From contig JAKCDL010000003.1 of the NCBI GenBank assembly GCA_021841935.1, positions 62,001-126,000 on the forward strand: 64,000 nt of DNA, in the 5' to 3' direction. The notes below the pieces were generated by a model. The model was not told the DNA's origin and ran no database searches. It saw only the letters and a list, made by a program, of their open reading frames with translations. Source of the DNA: Actinomycetes bacterium (GTDB taxonomy: Bacteria; Actinomycetota; Acidimicrobiia; Acidimicrobiales; Acidimicrobiaceae). A program made the translations under genes and the position numbers. This document shows positions 8,466 to 18,491 of the stretch, in pieces (the stretch's first letter is position 1; each line of letters starts with the position of its first letter).

Positions 8466-9095
8466 TTACTTCTTTGACGCCTGATAGTAGGGGTTCGAAC
8501 CAGAGAGATGATCAGTGACGTCAATGACTTTTGCAATTGTGGGGACAGCCTCTTTTATCGCCACCTCAATCCCCTGGGACAACGTAACTGCAGCTAGGCC
8601 ACATCCTTGACATCCACCCGAGAGACGGACAAAGGCCTTGTCGTCAGCTACACCTACTAGATCCGCGCGTCCTCCATGGCTCGCAATTGCTGGATTGATC
8701 TCGTCTTGTAGCAAAGTTATGATCGTACGCGCTATGTCAGAGTCGAGAGTTGCATCTTCCAAACCCGCTGGCGCTGTGCCAGACGACGATGGGGTATTCG
8801 GATTAGTAATGACAAGGCCACCGTCCTCTTCTGGCAAATCGAGCGTTGACCCGATCAAGTTATCTATGCTCGCCTTCGGCACCACGACGGTGATTCCGTC
8901 TTCTGAAGATACATAGTCAGCTATCTCAGCATCAAATTTCGATTGAAAGTAGACATCGTAGGTAAATGTATTGCCGCTTACCCCAGATACCTCAATCCAG
9001 AGGGCAATTTCAGAGGCGTCGTCCTCGCCAGCAGCAACTTCTGCTACGAAACGCGCTGCATTCGACGTCACTGTAATAACCTTTTCCACATCCAC
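8466..9095 (-). CDS. NifU/NfuA-type Fe-S cluster carrier protein
   Basis: The protein has 209 residues. The N-terminal 100 residues look like a degenerate A-type (HesB/IscA) scaffold. The C-terminal NifU domain (about 120-195) has LVGVADDKAFVRLSGGCQGC, whose CxxC pair binds a [4Fe-4S] cluster for delivery to apoproteins. Order and length match NfuA. It starts at GTG 9095. The neighbouring divergent region contains a radical SAM enzyme that needs such a cluster, but no operon link exists. Confidence 0.85.
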   Translation of the reverse strand: MDVEKVITVTSNAARFVAEVAAGEDDASEIALWIEVSGVSGNTFTYDVYFQSKFDAEIADYVSSEDGITVVVPKASIDNLIGSTLDLPEEDGGLVITNPNTPSSSGTAPAGLEDATLDSDIARTIITLLQDEINPAIASHGGRADLVGVADDKAFVRLSGGCQGCGLAAVTLSQGIEVAIKEAVPTIAKVIDVTDHLSGSNPYYQASKK

Positions 9096-9236
9096 CTCAC
9101 GCAGTCATCCGTTAACCTTCACTTCAAGCCTAATCGCAATGTAACTTAAGCGACAGAGCGCCTTAGAACTAGCCGCAAATGTGCGTTTAGACTTAAAGTT
9201 ATAGTGATTAGTGACGCAAAGATGACGAGGTCAGAT

Positions 9237-10427
9237 ATGAAGATACTTCTGATAGTTCCAGAGAATTCATACCGAATTAAACAATTTTTAGATGCATCGA
9301 TATCACTGAATCTCGAAACCTACTTTGCAACGGACTCCACCTTTGCTCCACCAGATCTTGACGAAAGAGTATTTGACTCCATTGAGTTTTGCAATCCAGA
9401 CGTCGCTGGCACCTCGATCAATCGAATCGTCGAGGAAAACCATATAGACACGGTCATTGCAATCGATGAAGGTGGAGTTGAAGTACTTGAATGGGCGAAG
9501 GCACAAGCAAAGGGACTACCAAGACCTCTCGATCGATCGTTGGCGCTCCGGGATAAGGAGAAGCTTCGAATGGTACTCGGCGCAGTAGTTCCTCAGCCAA
9601 AACTATTCAAAAGAACTGATCCTTTGGAATTCGCAAACCAAAGCTATGTTGTAAAGCCTTCAAAGGGAAGCGCTTCAATAGGCGTATCACGCGTGAGATC
9701 GCCAGAAGAACTCGAGGCTGCGATCCACCTAATTGAAACCAAACTCGGCCAATATGGCCACGCCATCGTAGAAGAGTACATAGATGGAAGCGAGTACGCA
9801 TTCGAGGGAATGGTGGTCAACGGAAGCCTCGTAGAACTTGCCTTATTCGATAAGCCTCACCCACTAATTGGCCCATACTTTCCCGAGACGATCTACGTAA
9901 CACCTTCAGCGTTATCTGATCCATTAAAGAAAAAGGTATTTCAAACTATCGAGGCCGCGTGTAGGCAGCTAGGCATAGAAAATGGACCCGTGCACGTCGA
10001 AGTTCGGATAACAGACGACCTCAAAGTAGTGATAATCGACTTTGCAAATCGCTCTATCGGCGGCAGGTGCTCGTCGGCACTTTCTTTTGTGGGCGATCGA
10101 ACGCTCGAAGTTGTCTTGCTCGAGGCGATAACTGAAGGAAACGCATCTAATGCACGAAGAGAAAATCAATACTCTGGCGTCTTTATGATTCCAGTAGCTG
10201 CAAGTGGCGTCATTGCGGATATCACCGGAGTCGAAGAGGCAAAGCGAATTCCATTTGTTACAGACATAGTCATCGATGCCAAAGTCGGCAACCACTACGA
10301 AGAACTACCCTCTGTAAGTAGTTACCTGGGTTTTATTTACGCAAAAGCACCGACGCGAGCATTATGCATAGAGGCACTTGAAAAGAGCTTTAGCCTTATT
10401 GACTTTCTTACTAAAGACAATCAGTAG
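9237..10427 (+). CDS. ATP-grasp domain enzyme
   Basis: This 396-residue carboxylate-amine/thiol ligase-type protein starts at ATG 9237 (MKILLIVPENSYR), which has CGAGG six bases upstream; a GTG 33 bases earlier is less likely. It has a pre-ATP-grasp domain (1-110) and an ATP-binding region with YVVKPSKGSASIGVSRV (about 130-147) and EEYIDGSEYAFEG (about 180). The metal-binding end is HVEVRITD..VVIIDFANRSIGGR (about 255-285). The closest general type is the PurK/carbamoyl-phosphate synthase-like ATP-grasp group. The C-terminal domain resembles the B-domain seen with these enzymes. Substrate unknown. It lies 130 bases upstream of, and co-oriented with, a CCAEP-tail radical SAM gene. Confidence 0.8.
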   Translation: MKILLIVPENSYRIKQFLDASISLNLETYFATDSTFAPPDLDERVFDSIEFCNPDVAGTSINRIVEENHIDTVIAIDEGGVEVLEWAKAQAKGLPRPLDRSLALRDKEKLRMVLGAVVPQPKLFKRTDPLEFANQSYVVKPSKGSASIGVSRVRSPEELEAAIHLIETKLGQYGHAIVEEYIDGSEYAFEGMVVNGSLVELALFDKPHPLIGPYFPETIYVTPSALSDPLKKKVFQTIEAACRQLGIENGPVHVEVRITDDLKVVIIDFANRSIGGRCSSALSFVGDRTLEVVLLEAITEGNASNARRENQYSGVFMIPVAASGVIADITGVEEAKRIPFVTDIVIDAKVGNHYEELPSVSSYLGFIYAKAPTRALCIEALEKSFSLIDFLTKDNQ

Positions 10428-10556
10428 CATCCAGGCAGTAGCGTTTCGCCAAAGTCAGACATAGTATCTCTCTTAGAGATATCTCGTTTCGGCTGGCCTC
10501 TGCCCCCTCTGATTCCAAAACCTAATAACAGTCCCACTCCTTTTAGGAAGTACCTC

Positions 10557-11999
10557 GTGAACCATACACTTTTGATATCACTTTATGACCTCGGCCACCA
10601 ACCATATGAGATGCTTCAATTAAAAGCCGCTCTTGACTCTTCGGGTGCGCATACGTCGATCATTGACCTGTCCATCTCTGAGGTATTAGACCTAGAAGTA
10701 TTCAGGAACAAACTATCCCACGTTGTCATAGGTGTGCCCATGCACACGGCCGCTCGATTGTCGCTATCGATCATAGAAATAATTAGCCAATGGGAACTGG
10801 TCCCCTCAATAACACTCATGGGACACTACGCTGAAGCTCTATCTTCGTCTCCTTTACCTAAAGAGGTAAGTCTTTTCGCTTCGGGAGAATCCATCGATCA
10901 AATTGTCGAACATATCGCTGGTGCAAGTGACTTTGATTCGCTAACAAAGGAGAGCTCTGAACCATCCCACTTTCACACTACGAAACCGAGCCGACGTCTA
11001 AAAGAGATCGCCTCTCCTCTCGATCGCCATGACCTACCAGATCTGTCTCGCTACACCAGCTACATCCAAGGCAAAAAAATGGTGACAGCGGGATACGTCG
11101 AGGCCAGCAGAGGATGTCTTCATCTCTGTGCCCACTGCCCTGTAGCTGCTACGTATGAGGGGAGAATAAGGATCAATTCAGTCGAATCGGTAGTCGCTGA
11201 GGTAGAAAATCTTTACCGACTCGGCGCCCGCCACATAACGTTTGGAGATCCAGACTTCTTCAATGCTCCTATCCATTCGTTAAAAGTACTAAAGATTGCA
11301 CACGACCTCTTTCCCGATCTCACATTTGATGCAACTATAAAGGTCTCTCACATCCTCAAATATCGCCATATGGTTCCACGCCTGAAGGAGAACAACGTTA
11401 CATTTATCGTTAGTGCCTTCGAGCACACTTCATCCGATGTACTCAATGCCCTCGACAAAGGCCATTCTGTCGCCGATATGGTCGAAGCACTGAATCTCAT
11501 CCGTGAAAATAGCATTGAAATCAGACCGTCTCTCCTGCCCTTCACCCCATGGACGTCACTCGAATCAATGGTCGAATTACTGGACTTTATCGTCGACCAT
11601 GATCTAATTGAATCGATCGATCCCGTCATGTATTCGATTCGCCTACTGGTGCCTTCAACGTCAATTACATTTAGAAAATATCCAAATCTATTCAGCGAAG
11701 GTTCCGATAGGGGCTTGAATTTGGTGTGGGAGAGTGGTGATTCCAGGCTCGATGGGCTCCAACATGAAATCTCAGATATCGTTGAGAACTTCCAAGGCAG
11801 CAGTAACCATGAAGTATTTGAGAAGATCTATGCTGTCGTATCTTCAGTTGCAAATCGACCAACACGATCGATCCTTGCAAGCAGTAGGGAGGTACCGCGT
11901 CTCTCCGAAAGTTGGTACTGTTGTGCCGAACCTACCACCTCAATGACCTCAGCTATCTCACTGACGCCTTCGCAGCAGAGAGGTACATGCAACGGATGA
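10557..11999 (+). CDS. Radical SAM protein with C-terminal CCAEP tail
   Basis: The protein has 480 residues. The N-terminal 145 residues resemble a B12-binding-like Rossmann domain without an obvious DxHxxG. The radical SAM core has C187-x3-C191-x2-C194 (RGCLHLCAHC), then RLGARHITFGDPDFF and a TIM-barrel pattern. Near the end is WYCCAEPT, with Cys455-Cys456. This matches my recollection of an annotated family named CUAEP/CCAEP-tail radical SAM (seleno)protein, in which the first or second Cys can be selenocysteine; both are TGT here. The GTG start has AGGA eight bases upstream. It overlaps the downstream helicase gene by four bases. Reaction and substrate unknown. Confidence 0.82.
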   Translation: MNHTLLISLYDLGHQPYEMLQLKAALDSSGAHTSIIDLSISEVLDLEVFRNKLSHVVIGVPMHTAARLSLSIIEIISQWELVPSITLMGHYAEALSSSPLPKEVSLFASGESIDQIVEHIAGASDFDSLTKESSEPSHFHTTKPSRRLKEIASPLDRHDLPDLSRYTSYIQGKKMVTAGYVEASRGCLHLCAHCPVAATYEGRIRINSVESVVAEVENLYRLGARHITFGDPDFFNAPIHSLKVLKIAHDLFPDLTFDATIKVSHILKYRHMVPRLKENNVTFIVSAFEHTSSDVLNALDKGHSVADMVEALNLIRENSIEIRPSLLPFTPWTSLESMVELLDFIVDHDLIESIDPVMYSIRLLVPSTSITFRKYPNLFSEGSDRGLNLVWESGDSRLDGLQHEISDIVENFQGSSNHEVFEKIYAVVSSVANRPTRSILASSREVPRLSESWYCCAEPTTSMTSAISLTPSQQRGTCNG

Positions 12000-14044
12000 G
12001 TAGTTCACTTCGCAATCTCACTCAAGAGCAGCTTGCGGCAGTTACTTCAAACGAAAGGTTGCTTTGCATCGTTGCTGGTCCTGGCAGCGGGAAGACTACA
12101 GTCCTAACCCATCGCATCGCATTCATGATGGAAAACGGCGATATTCCCGGAAGAAACTTTGCGGTCATTACCTTTACGAATGCTGCTGCGGAACAACTCA
12201 AGAGTAGATTGGGTGCCCTTAGCACCAGTGACGTTCCATGGATTGGAACTTTCCACGCATTTGCGATGTCAATCCTGCGCCGCTTTTACGAGACTATAAA
12301 CCGACCATTCCCAAAGTTAATCTCATCACGCTACCGATCGATAGAACGGAGCGCTCTATCCATATCGAGTCTCGACGACATAAAAAATATTGAAATTAAG
12401 TGGAACTCCACAGTCTCAAACCTGGTTCGAGAGATCGAAACAGCCAAGTCACGTGGAGTTCGATGGTATGATTTTGAAAAATGGCGCCCCCTGCAACAAG
12501 AAGCTGCGACCCTACCCGTTGAGACGATAGCTCTGATCTACAAGAAGTATGAAAATCTAAAGGCTACAGAAGGAAAGATAGACTTTGACGATCTAATTTT
12601 CGAAGCCTTTGATCTCATGAGTGAACGCAATGACTTTGCGGCAACAATACGTTGGTACTTTCGATCTATTTTTGTCGATGAATATCAAGATGTAAACAAA
12701 CCTCAGGTCGATCTAATCAAATCACTGATAACCAAGGGTCACCACCTCACCGTCGTTGGAGATCCCAAACAATCGATCTATACCTGGAATGGGGCCTCGC
12801 CGTCATTTATCAACAACTTCGACGTTGATTTTCCTTCATCTAGCTTCCTACAATTGACCAATAATTTTCGATCGACTCCAGAGATTGTGCAGATCGCAAA
12901 TAAAATCGCAGATACCTTCTCCGAAAAGGAGAGAGGTAAGTTCGACCCCCGTATTATCGCTAATCGCGAAAGTTGGGTGGTACCACGGTTAAACGAATTT
13001 GAAAGTGCGGCCGAAGAGGCAGAGGAGATCGCTACAGAGATCGCAAACGTCATATCGCATGGCGAACGTCCCGATGAAATCGCCATCATCGCTCGCGTAA
13101 ACTCACTACTTCCTGTTTATGCTGGCTATCTTTCGAAGGCAGGGGTTAACCATCAAATCATTGGCTCGGAAAACATCTCTACGTCACCAATTGTCAAAGC
13201 GGCCATCAATCGCATAACCTCTACCGTTGGTCTTCGTGGTTCACTGCCCGATGCACTTTCGGAAATTGATCAAGTTGCAGCAGATATAAGTGAAATGGAG
13301 AGCAGCGGCGAATCATACAACTTGCTCGCACTTGACTTCGTGAGATCTTTTATAAATGAGAGCATAAGAACTGGATTCAAGGGCGACTTCGGGGCACTAA
13401 TCAGCTACTTCAAGGTTAGAACAACCGAATTTCAACTTATGAAAAAAGCTGGAGTAACTCTAATTACGGCACATAAGTCCAAGGGGTTAGAGTGGGACCG
13501 AGTTTATGTCGTAGGTGTAGAACAAGGACTCTTCCCTCACGCCAAATCTCTATCGGAAGACGCCGTCGAAGAGGAGAGGCGTCTGCTGTATGTTGCCGTA
13601 ACACGAGCTCGTAGTGAATTATCGATCTCTTACGCAAAGCGAAGAGGTACTAGTGACCAACTTCGCTATGCATCGGACTTCCTTATCAATATTGAGTCAC
13701 TTCTAAAATCGGGAAGTCATCGAAGACTATCTCCCGAAGAGGCGGCAGCTGAAATTCGAAGGTCGCGAGAACTTTTAAATGGCGGCAGAAAACTTCCCGT
13801 AGATCCAGAGAAGGCGCTAGCGACAATACAACGTTGGAGAGACGAAGTATCCCCCCTTATTGGAGTTAGATCTCTACGCCTTAGCGATCCCCTCCTAGGC
13901 CAAGTCGCACGCCACCTTCCGCTTAGCGTAAGCGAACTGCTACTCATTGATGGCGCAGGAGATATCGCTCCCGAGCTTGCACGTGAACTCGTAAAAGTTT
14001 GCAGAAAAATTAGAATCAGCGAGTCAGTATCTAACGAAAACTAA
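11996..14044 (+). CDS. UvrD/Rep-family superfamily 1 DNA helicase
   Basis: This 682-residue ATP-dependent 3'-5' helicase overlaps the radical SAM stop as ATGA at 11996. Helicase motifs in order: NLTQEQLAAV (Q motif), GPGSGKTT (Walker A, residues 28-35), FTNAAAEQLKSR (Ia), VDEYQDVN (Walker B), DPKQSIYTWNGA (III), NNFRST (IV), ITAHKSKGLEWD (V) and LLYVAVTRAR (VI). The length is close to PcrA/UvrD but the C-terminal region after about 570 is short and atypical, so it may be a paralogue rather than the repair UvrD itself. Translational coupling to the radical SAM gene is unusual. Confidence 0.9.
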   Translation: MSSSLRNLTQEQLAAVTSNERLLCIVAGPGSGKTTVLTHRIAFMMENGDIPGRNFAVITFTNAAAEQLKSRLGALSTSDVPWIGTFHAFAMSILRRFYETINRPFPKLISSRYRSIERSALSISSLDDIKNIEIKWNSTVSNLVREIETAKSRGVRWYDFEKWRPLQQEAATLPVETIALIYKKYENLKATEGKIDFDDLIFEAFDLMSERNDFAATIRWYFRSIFVDEYQDVNKPQVDLIKSLITKGHHLTVVGDPKQSIYTWNGASPSFINNFDVDFPSSSFLQLTNNFRSTPEIVQIANKIADTFSEKERGKFDPRIIANRESWVVPRLNEFESAAEEAEEIATEIANVISHGERPDEIAIIARVNSLLPVYAGYLSKAGVNHQIIGSENISTSPIVKAAINRITSTVGLRGSLPDALSEIDQVAADISEMESSGESYNLLALDFVRSFINESIRTGFKGDFGALISYFKVRTTEFQLMKKAGVTLITAHKSKGLEWDRVYVVGVEQGLFPHAKSLSEDAVEEERRLLYVAVTRARSELSISYAKRRGTSDQLRYASDFLINIESLLKSGSHRRLSPEEAAAEIRRSRELLNGGRKLPVDPEKALATIQRWRDEVSPLIGVRSLRLSDPLLGQVARHLPLSVSELLLIDGAGDIAPELARELVKVCRKIRISESVSNEN

Positions 14045-14057
14045 CCTGCATCGTAAA

Positions 14058-17000
14058 TCATCCGAAACCCACCCCGTAGCCCACTGCAGATTCCTCTTCT
14101 GTCACAATGGAGTCACTATCGGAAATAGCTGCAGACTCTATTCTTTTCACAATCCAATCGATAAAGGGGCGGCTCGATTCTCTCCGTTCGTTGACACCTC
14201 CATCCTCGTGTGCCAAGGCGTGAAGAGAAAATGCCGAATCGTCACCGTAGGCGACGTCGTATAAGTAAGCCGTCACGGGACATGTAGTGAGTGATGAAAG
14301 TTCGTAATTTACCTCACCATACATAAACGCTAGGTGCCAAGCTAGCGCCGAAAGATCTGAGGTCACCCTATTTGGAGTTGGAGGTGTCCAAACCCCTCGA
14401 ACCCATGCCACGATCGCCGATGCTTTCATGGGAACCGCAATTCCGTATCCCTGGCCGTATCTAGCACCGAGGATCGTTACCGCCTCAATAATCGATCGGT
14501 TTTCAAGTCCCTCGACTACGACCCGACGCTTCAAATCTTGACCTATTTGAGTCAGAGTGTGCACCAGACTCAGTGTTGTAAATGGGTCCTGATTAGCGTG
14601 GCGAACGATTGATTGGTCTACCTTAATGACGTCGAATGGGAGACTTGCTAGTCTCATGAGGCTCGAATATCCTGAACCAAGATCGTCGATTGCGAGGTGG
14701 ATACCTTTGCCCACCAAAGTTGTAACTATTTCATGAGTCGATTCAGTACCTAAATCTTCAGTCTCAACTAACTCCAAGGTCAACCTAGAAGGATTCACTT
14801 CATGTCGGTCAAGAGCCTCGACGATCCAATCAACCGCAATTTTTTTAGAGATCGTCAAAGGTGAAATGTTGATAGTTAGATCTACAAATAGGCCTTGAGC
14901 ATCCCAGTCTCGAAGAGCTTGGAGACTCTTATCTAGGCCATGACGAAAGAGTAGGTCTAATTCGACTTCACGCAAGGCTGGAAGAAATACTCCAGGTGAG
15001 ACGACTCCCCATTCAGCGGTCTCAATTCGCGCCAGCGCTTCAACTTTTGCAAGCCGACCTGTGCGAAGATCAACGATTGGCTGCATGTACATCTCAAAGT
15101 CGCCATTGGTGATTAAACTTCGAATCTTAACTGCATCCGCTAGGGATCCCATCGTAAGGTTCCGCTTCGGAGCCAATACCAATCTTTCCCATCTAGATTT
15201 CAAGGCTGACGCAAAAGCATTCATCCACCCACTTGCAAATTGGCTGGGGAAGGAGCCTTGGATAAGGAGAACAAAGTCCACGCTTCCATCCCGAGTAATT
15301 GGAATGGCCAGCATTGAAGCGCACCAATCATCACCAAGATCTCTACGCCATAGTTCACACCGTGGATCGACTCCATAGTCGTCGATACGAACGATCGAAG
15401 AACTTCTCCACGCCTCTTCGATAATTCCACTCGACAATCCCTCAGACGGAACCAAAGGATCAATCTCATCCCCGCTAAGTAGGCAGTCGAGGTCGCGAGC
15501 TCGGTCTCCTGACGATGCAAGGGGTACAAAACGCCCTCCCACCTCTGGATAGAGCAATTCCGCACCCAATATGCCCGGAAGAAATCCGACGAGATCGATC
15601 TCTTCCTTGGCGATATCGGCCCAGATCTCGTAGCTATCAGGAAAGGCCCTTCCTGCAGTACTTTCGTAGGTACGTACAACTTGACTCATTGCACTTAAGT
15701 GAGCGCTCAGAGCCCGTTCGACCCGCGTCGTAATGACCTCAAAGACGTTATAACGATCGATACTCAGTGGAAGGTCATTCTCAAGGCCGTTGATCAATCT
15801 ATGGCGTAAAGTTGATGCCACCTGCGAGATCCAGCTGGCGTTTATACCGATAAGTCCAGATGCGACTCCGTCCTCATTGCACCTAGCTAGAACAACCTCA
15901 AAGCTCATTTCGGGGTCGAACATGGTGAGAAAGAACTCAAAAAACTGTTTTGACACTAGCTGGCGAAAGTTCTCATGCAAGTTTGAAATTCCCGTATAGA
16001 CATCAGAGAGTTCTTCAAGATCCCTATAGAACCCTGCTTCAAAGGTCTCTGTGTTGGCGGCGATCCAATTTGCCACAACGGAGATCGACTGCTGGGCGAT
16101 AAAGTCGTCGTCCTCTTGCAATTGATTTTGAGACGAGTCGTCGCTAACTTCACCTGCAAGTGTCCACCAACTACCACCGGAGCTTCGTCCGCGCTTTACC
16201 TTGAAGAGTGCAAGGTCTGCTCTACGCAGGCATGATTCAGAGTCGCTATCAGGATCACTTACAACAGCAACACCCATCGACATCCCTATCTGCACTCCAC
16301 GTGCGCCAACGAGATCGAATGGGTGTTCGCACACAGTGTGAATTTGCGCGAGAATTTCACCTAGGTTTCGGACCAAATTTCCACCGTCAACATCTTCGAG
16401 CACAATTACAAACTCATCGCCACCAATGCGTCCAGCAAAGTCTGTCGTACGGAGCTTCTCGCGAAGGCGCTGCGAGAACTTTTTCAGCAACTCATCTCCG
16501 ACACTATGTCCATAGGTTTCATTGACAGGCTTGAAGTAATCGAGATCGATAACTCCAACCACTACGCTTCGACGACTACGCCTTCCACGAGCAAGTGCTG
16601 AATCAAGATGGTACTTTATCGCCCTCCTGTTTGGAAGATCTGTAAGTGGATCAAAGTTGGCCTGTCGACGTAGCTCCTCTTCGAGCTGGAACTGCTTCGT
16701 AACCTCAATAGAGGTCCAAACCACCACAGGGTGCTCGGGATCACCACCCTCTACTCGCCTGCCATGCATATCGACATAGATAATCTCGCCATTCTTTCGT
16801 CGAATTCGCAAGTTCGAAATGCTCCCCGACCCAAGACGTAAAACGCTTTCGGAAAGTAAGGCCATCCGCTCATTTTCCTCCGAAACTGAGTAGATGTGCA
16901 TTGTGCTTCGACCGATAATCTCCTCTGGAAAGTCATAACCCAACAGCTCTAAGAAGCTCTGATTGGTATCGACTATAACCCTCTCGGGGTACATCACCAA

Positions 17001-18098
17001 GTCAATTCCGGCGACAGTATTGGACAAGAGCGCATCACGCATGACCGAAAGCTCGGATATCGACTTCTGCTGTTCAAGCCTCTCCGTTACATCGATCTGC
17101 GTCCAAACGATCCTTTGGACTCCGTCGGGGCTTATTAGCCGCTTCCCCGAAACATCAAGGAAAATCAAGGATCCATCTTTTCGAAGAAAGGGTAGCTCCC
17201 CAAGGGTGCCACTTCCATCGATAAGTGTCTGCTTTGCTAGTTCGAAGACGCGCTCCGATGTATGTGTGTCTGCGTAATTACCTACTGGCGTCGTTCCAAT
17301 GAGCTCTGATTCATCGTCCGCGCCAATCATGTGAACAAAGGCCCTATTAACCTGCTCTATAACGCGCTCTGGATAACGAATTACGCTTACTCCGACAGTA
17401 AGAGACTCAAGGAGGGTACCGTTAAATTCATTAGCAAGAAGCTCTCGACGGCGAAGTTCAAGACGATCTAAACCTCGAGAGATCTCATCGCAAAGCTCCT
17501 CTAGAAGCGTCGTCAAGACAGGGTCAAACTTTTCAAGGGAAGAGGTATAGAAGGTTATTACTGCCCATGGTTCACCACTTCTAAAAATTGGAAAGTTTGC
17601 GCTAGATCCAATCCCATACTCCAGGGCATGGGCACGCCAGGGTGAAAGCCTTGGATCTTCCTTGAAGCTAGCCAAAATCGGCCTCTGCTCTCGCCAGCAC
17701 CTAGCAGTCGGACCCTTGCCAAATGGGGAATTAGTATCGCTCGATATGCGTATTCCGTCCAAATAACCGATAGCACTGCCAGAGGCTGCAACGACATAAA
17801 AATCGCCACTGTCACTCGGTCGAGAAATCCATGCGAGAACTACTTCAGAGTTTTCGGTTGCCGCTCTGCATATCGACTCAAGTAACGTCTCATCATCTGA
17901 GATCGACATAAACATTTGATGCACTCGTGAGGTTAAAGCGTAGAAGTTAGAGAGTCTCTCATAATTTTCGAGTGATCGTCTCTGCTTGGCGAGAAGGCGC
18001 AGCATGAGTGCGAGTGCTACCGTAGCAAGTACGATGCCCGAAACCCCAAAGACATCTCTCACGTCAAATGATCCAACATCTGTTGCGTACATTTTCAC
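14058..18098 (-). CDS. Hybrid GGDEF/EAL c-di-GMP enzyme with GAF, PAS and globin-like sensor regions
   Basis: The protein has 1346 residues. Order: one TM segment (17-37), GAF (about 60-210), two PAS (about 225-340 and 352-470), GGDEF (475-645), a helical globin-like region (670-830), a second GAF (820-975), EAL (985-1235) and an unassigned C-terminal 110 residues. GGDEF is intact at 559-563 with an RTTD inhibitory I-site at 550-553. EAL is intact (E1020-A-L) with LELVETE, AIDDLGSGYS, VIKVDQS and VVEGLE, so both synthesis and hydrolysis of cyclic di-GMP look possible. It sits 13 bases from the end of the convergent helicase gene, and a long gene-free leader follows its start. Confidence 0.9.
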   Translation of the reverse strand: MKMYATDVGSFDVRDVFGVSGIVLATVALALMLRLLAKQRRSLENYERLSNFYALTSRVHQMFMSISDDETLLESICRAATENSEVVLAWISRPSDSGDFYVVAASGSAIGYLDGIRISSDTNSPFGKGPTARCWREQRPILASFKEDPRLSPWRAHALEYGIGSSANFPIFRSGEPWAVITFYTSSLEKFDPVLTTLLEELCDEISRGLDRLELRRRELLANEFNGTLLESLTVGVSVIRYPERVIEQVNRAFVHMIGADDESELIGTTPVGNYADTHTSERVFELAKQTLIDGSGTLGELPFLRKDGSLIFLDVSGKRLISPDGVQRIVWTQIDVTERLEQQKSISELSVMRDALLSNTVAGIDLVMYPERVIVDTNQSFLELLGYDFPEEIIGRSTMHIYSVSEENERMALLSESVLRLGSGSISNLRIRRKNGEIIYVDMHGRRVEGGDPEHPVVVWTSIEVTKQFQLEEELRRQANFDPLTDLPNRRAIKYHLDSALARGRRSRRSVVVGVIDLDYFKPVNETYGHSVGDELLKKFSQRLREKLRTTDFAGRIGGDEFVIVLEDVDGGNLVRNLGEILAQIHTVCEHPFDLVGARGVQIGMSMGVAVVSDPDSDSESCLRRADLALFKVKRGRSSGGSWWTLAGEVSDDSSQNQLQEDDDFIAQQSISVVANWIAANTETFEAGFYRDLEELSDVYTGISNLHENFRQLVSKQFFEFFLTMFDPEMSFEVVLARCNEDGVASGLIGINASWISQVASTLRHRLINGLENDLPLSIDRYNVFEVITTRVERALSAHLSAMSQVVRTYESTAGRAFPDSYEIWADIAKEEIDLVGFLPGILGAELLYPEVGGRFVPLASSGDRARDLDCLLSGDEIDPLVPSEGLSSGIIEEAWRSSSIVRIDDYGVDPRCELWRRDLGDDWCASMLAIPITRDGSVDFVLLIQGSFPSQFASGWMNAFASALKSRWERLVLAPKRNLTMGSLADAVKIRSLITNGDFEMYMQPIVDLRTGRLAKVEALARIETAEWGVVSPGVFLPALREVELDLLFRHGLDKSLQALRDWDAQGLFVDLTINISPLTISKKIAVDWIVEALDRHEVNPSRLTLELVETEDLGTESTHEIVTTLVGKGIHLAIDDLGSGYSSLMRLASLPFDVIKVDQSIVRHANQDPFTTLSLVHTLTQIGQDLKRRVVVEGLENRSIIEAVTILGARYGQGYGIAVPMKASAIVAWVRGVWTPPTPNRVTSDLSALAWHLAFMYGEVNYELSSLTTCPVTAYLYDVAYGDDSAFSLHALAHEDGGVNERRESSRPFIDWIVKRIESAAISDSDSIVTEEESAVGYGVGFG

Positions 18099-18491
18099 CT
18101 CCCTACTTGCAGTACCTATGTCGATTTTCGATTGAAACTAACACAAAGTAAAAAACTTTTAAAATAGCTTTTGCCATAACAGTGGCGTCTTACTCTTAGT
18201 TATATGTTACGAAATATTCAACGTGAAAAAAAACTAATTTTCTTATAAACTAATATTTTTCATTTGTGAACTTTTTTCCTCAAACTCTCCTAGATGAAAA
18301 ATTCCTGTCACATCTTATTAAATGGTGCTCCACAAGGCAAAAGACTAATTCTGAAGTATACAGAACCCGTCTCCAATCAAGATCCATGAAGATATCAAAG
18401 CCGTCATTCCCATAAGTCCAAAGTAGCTAGCTTTCTATCGACACAATAGAGTCAAAAGTCAAACTTGTTACGGGAAAAAAGTTGCGTCAAA
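18099..18491. other. Gene-free AT-rich stretch upstream of the GGDEF/EAL gene
   Basis: No plausible reading frame is seen. It probably holds the promoter and leader of the large GGDEF/EAL gene; no clear operator or riboswitch was recognised. Confidence 0.5.
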
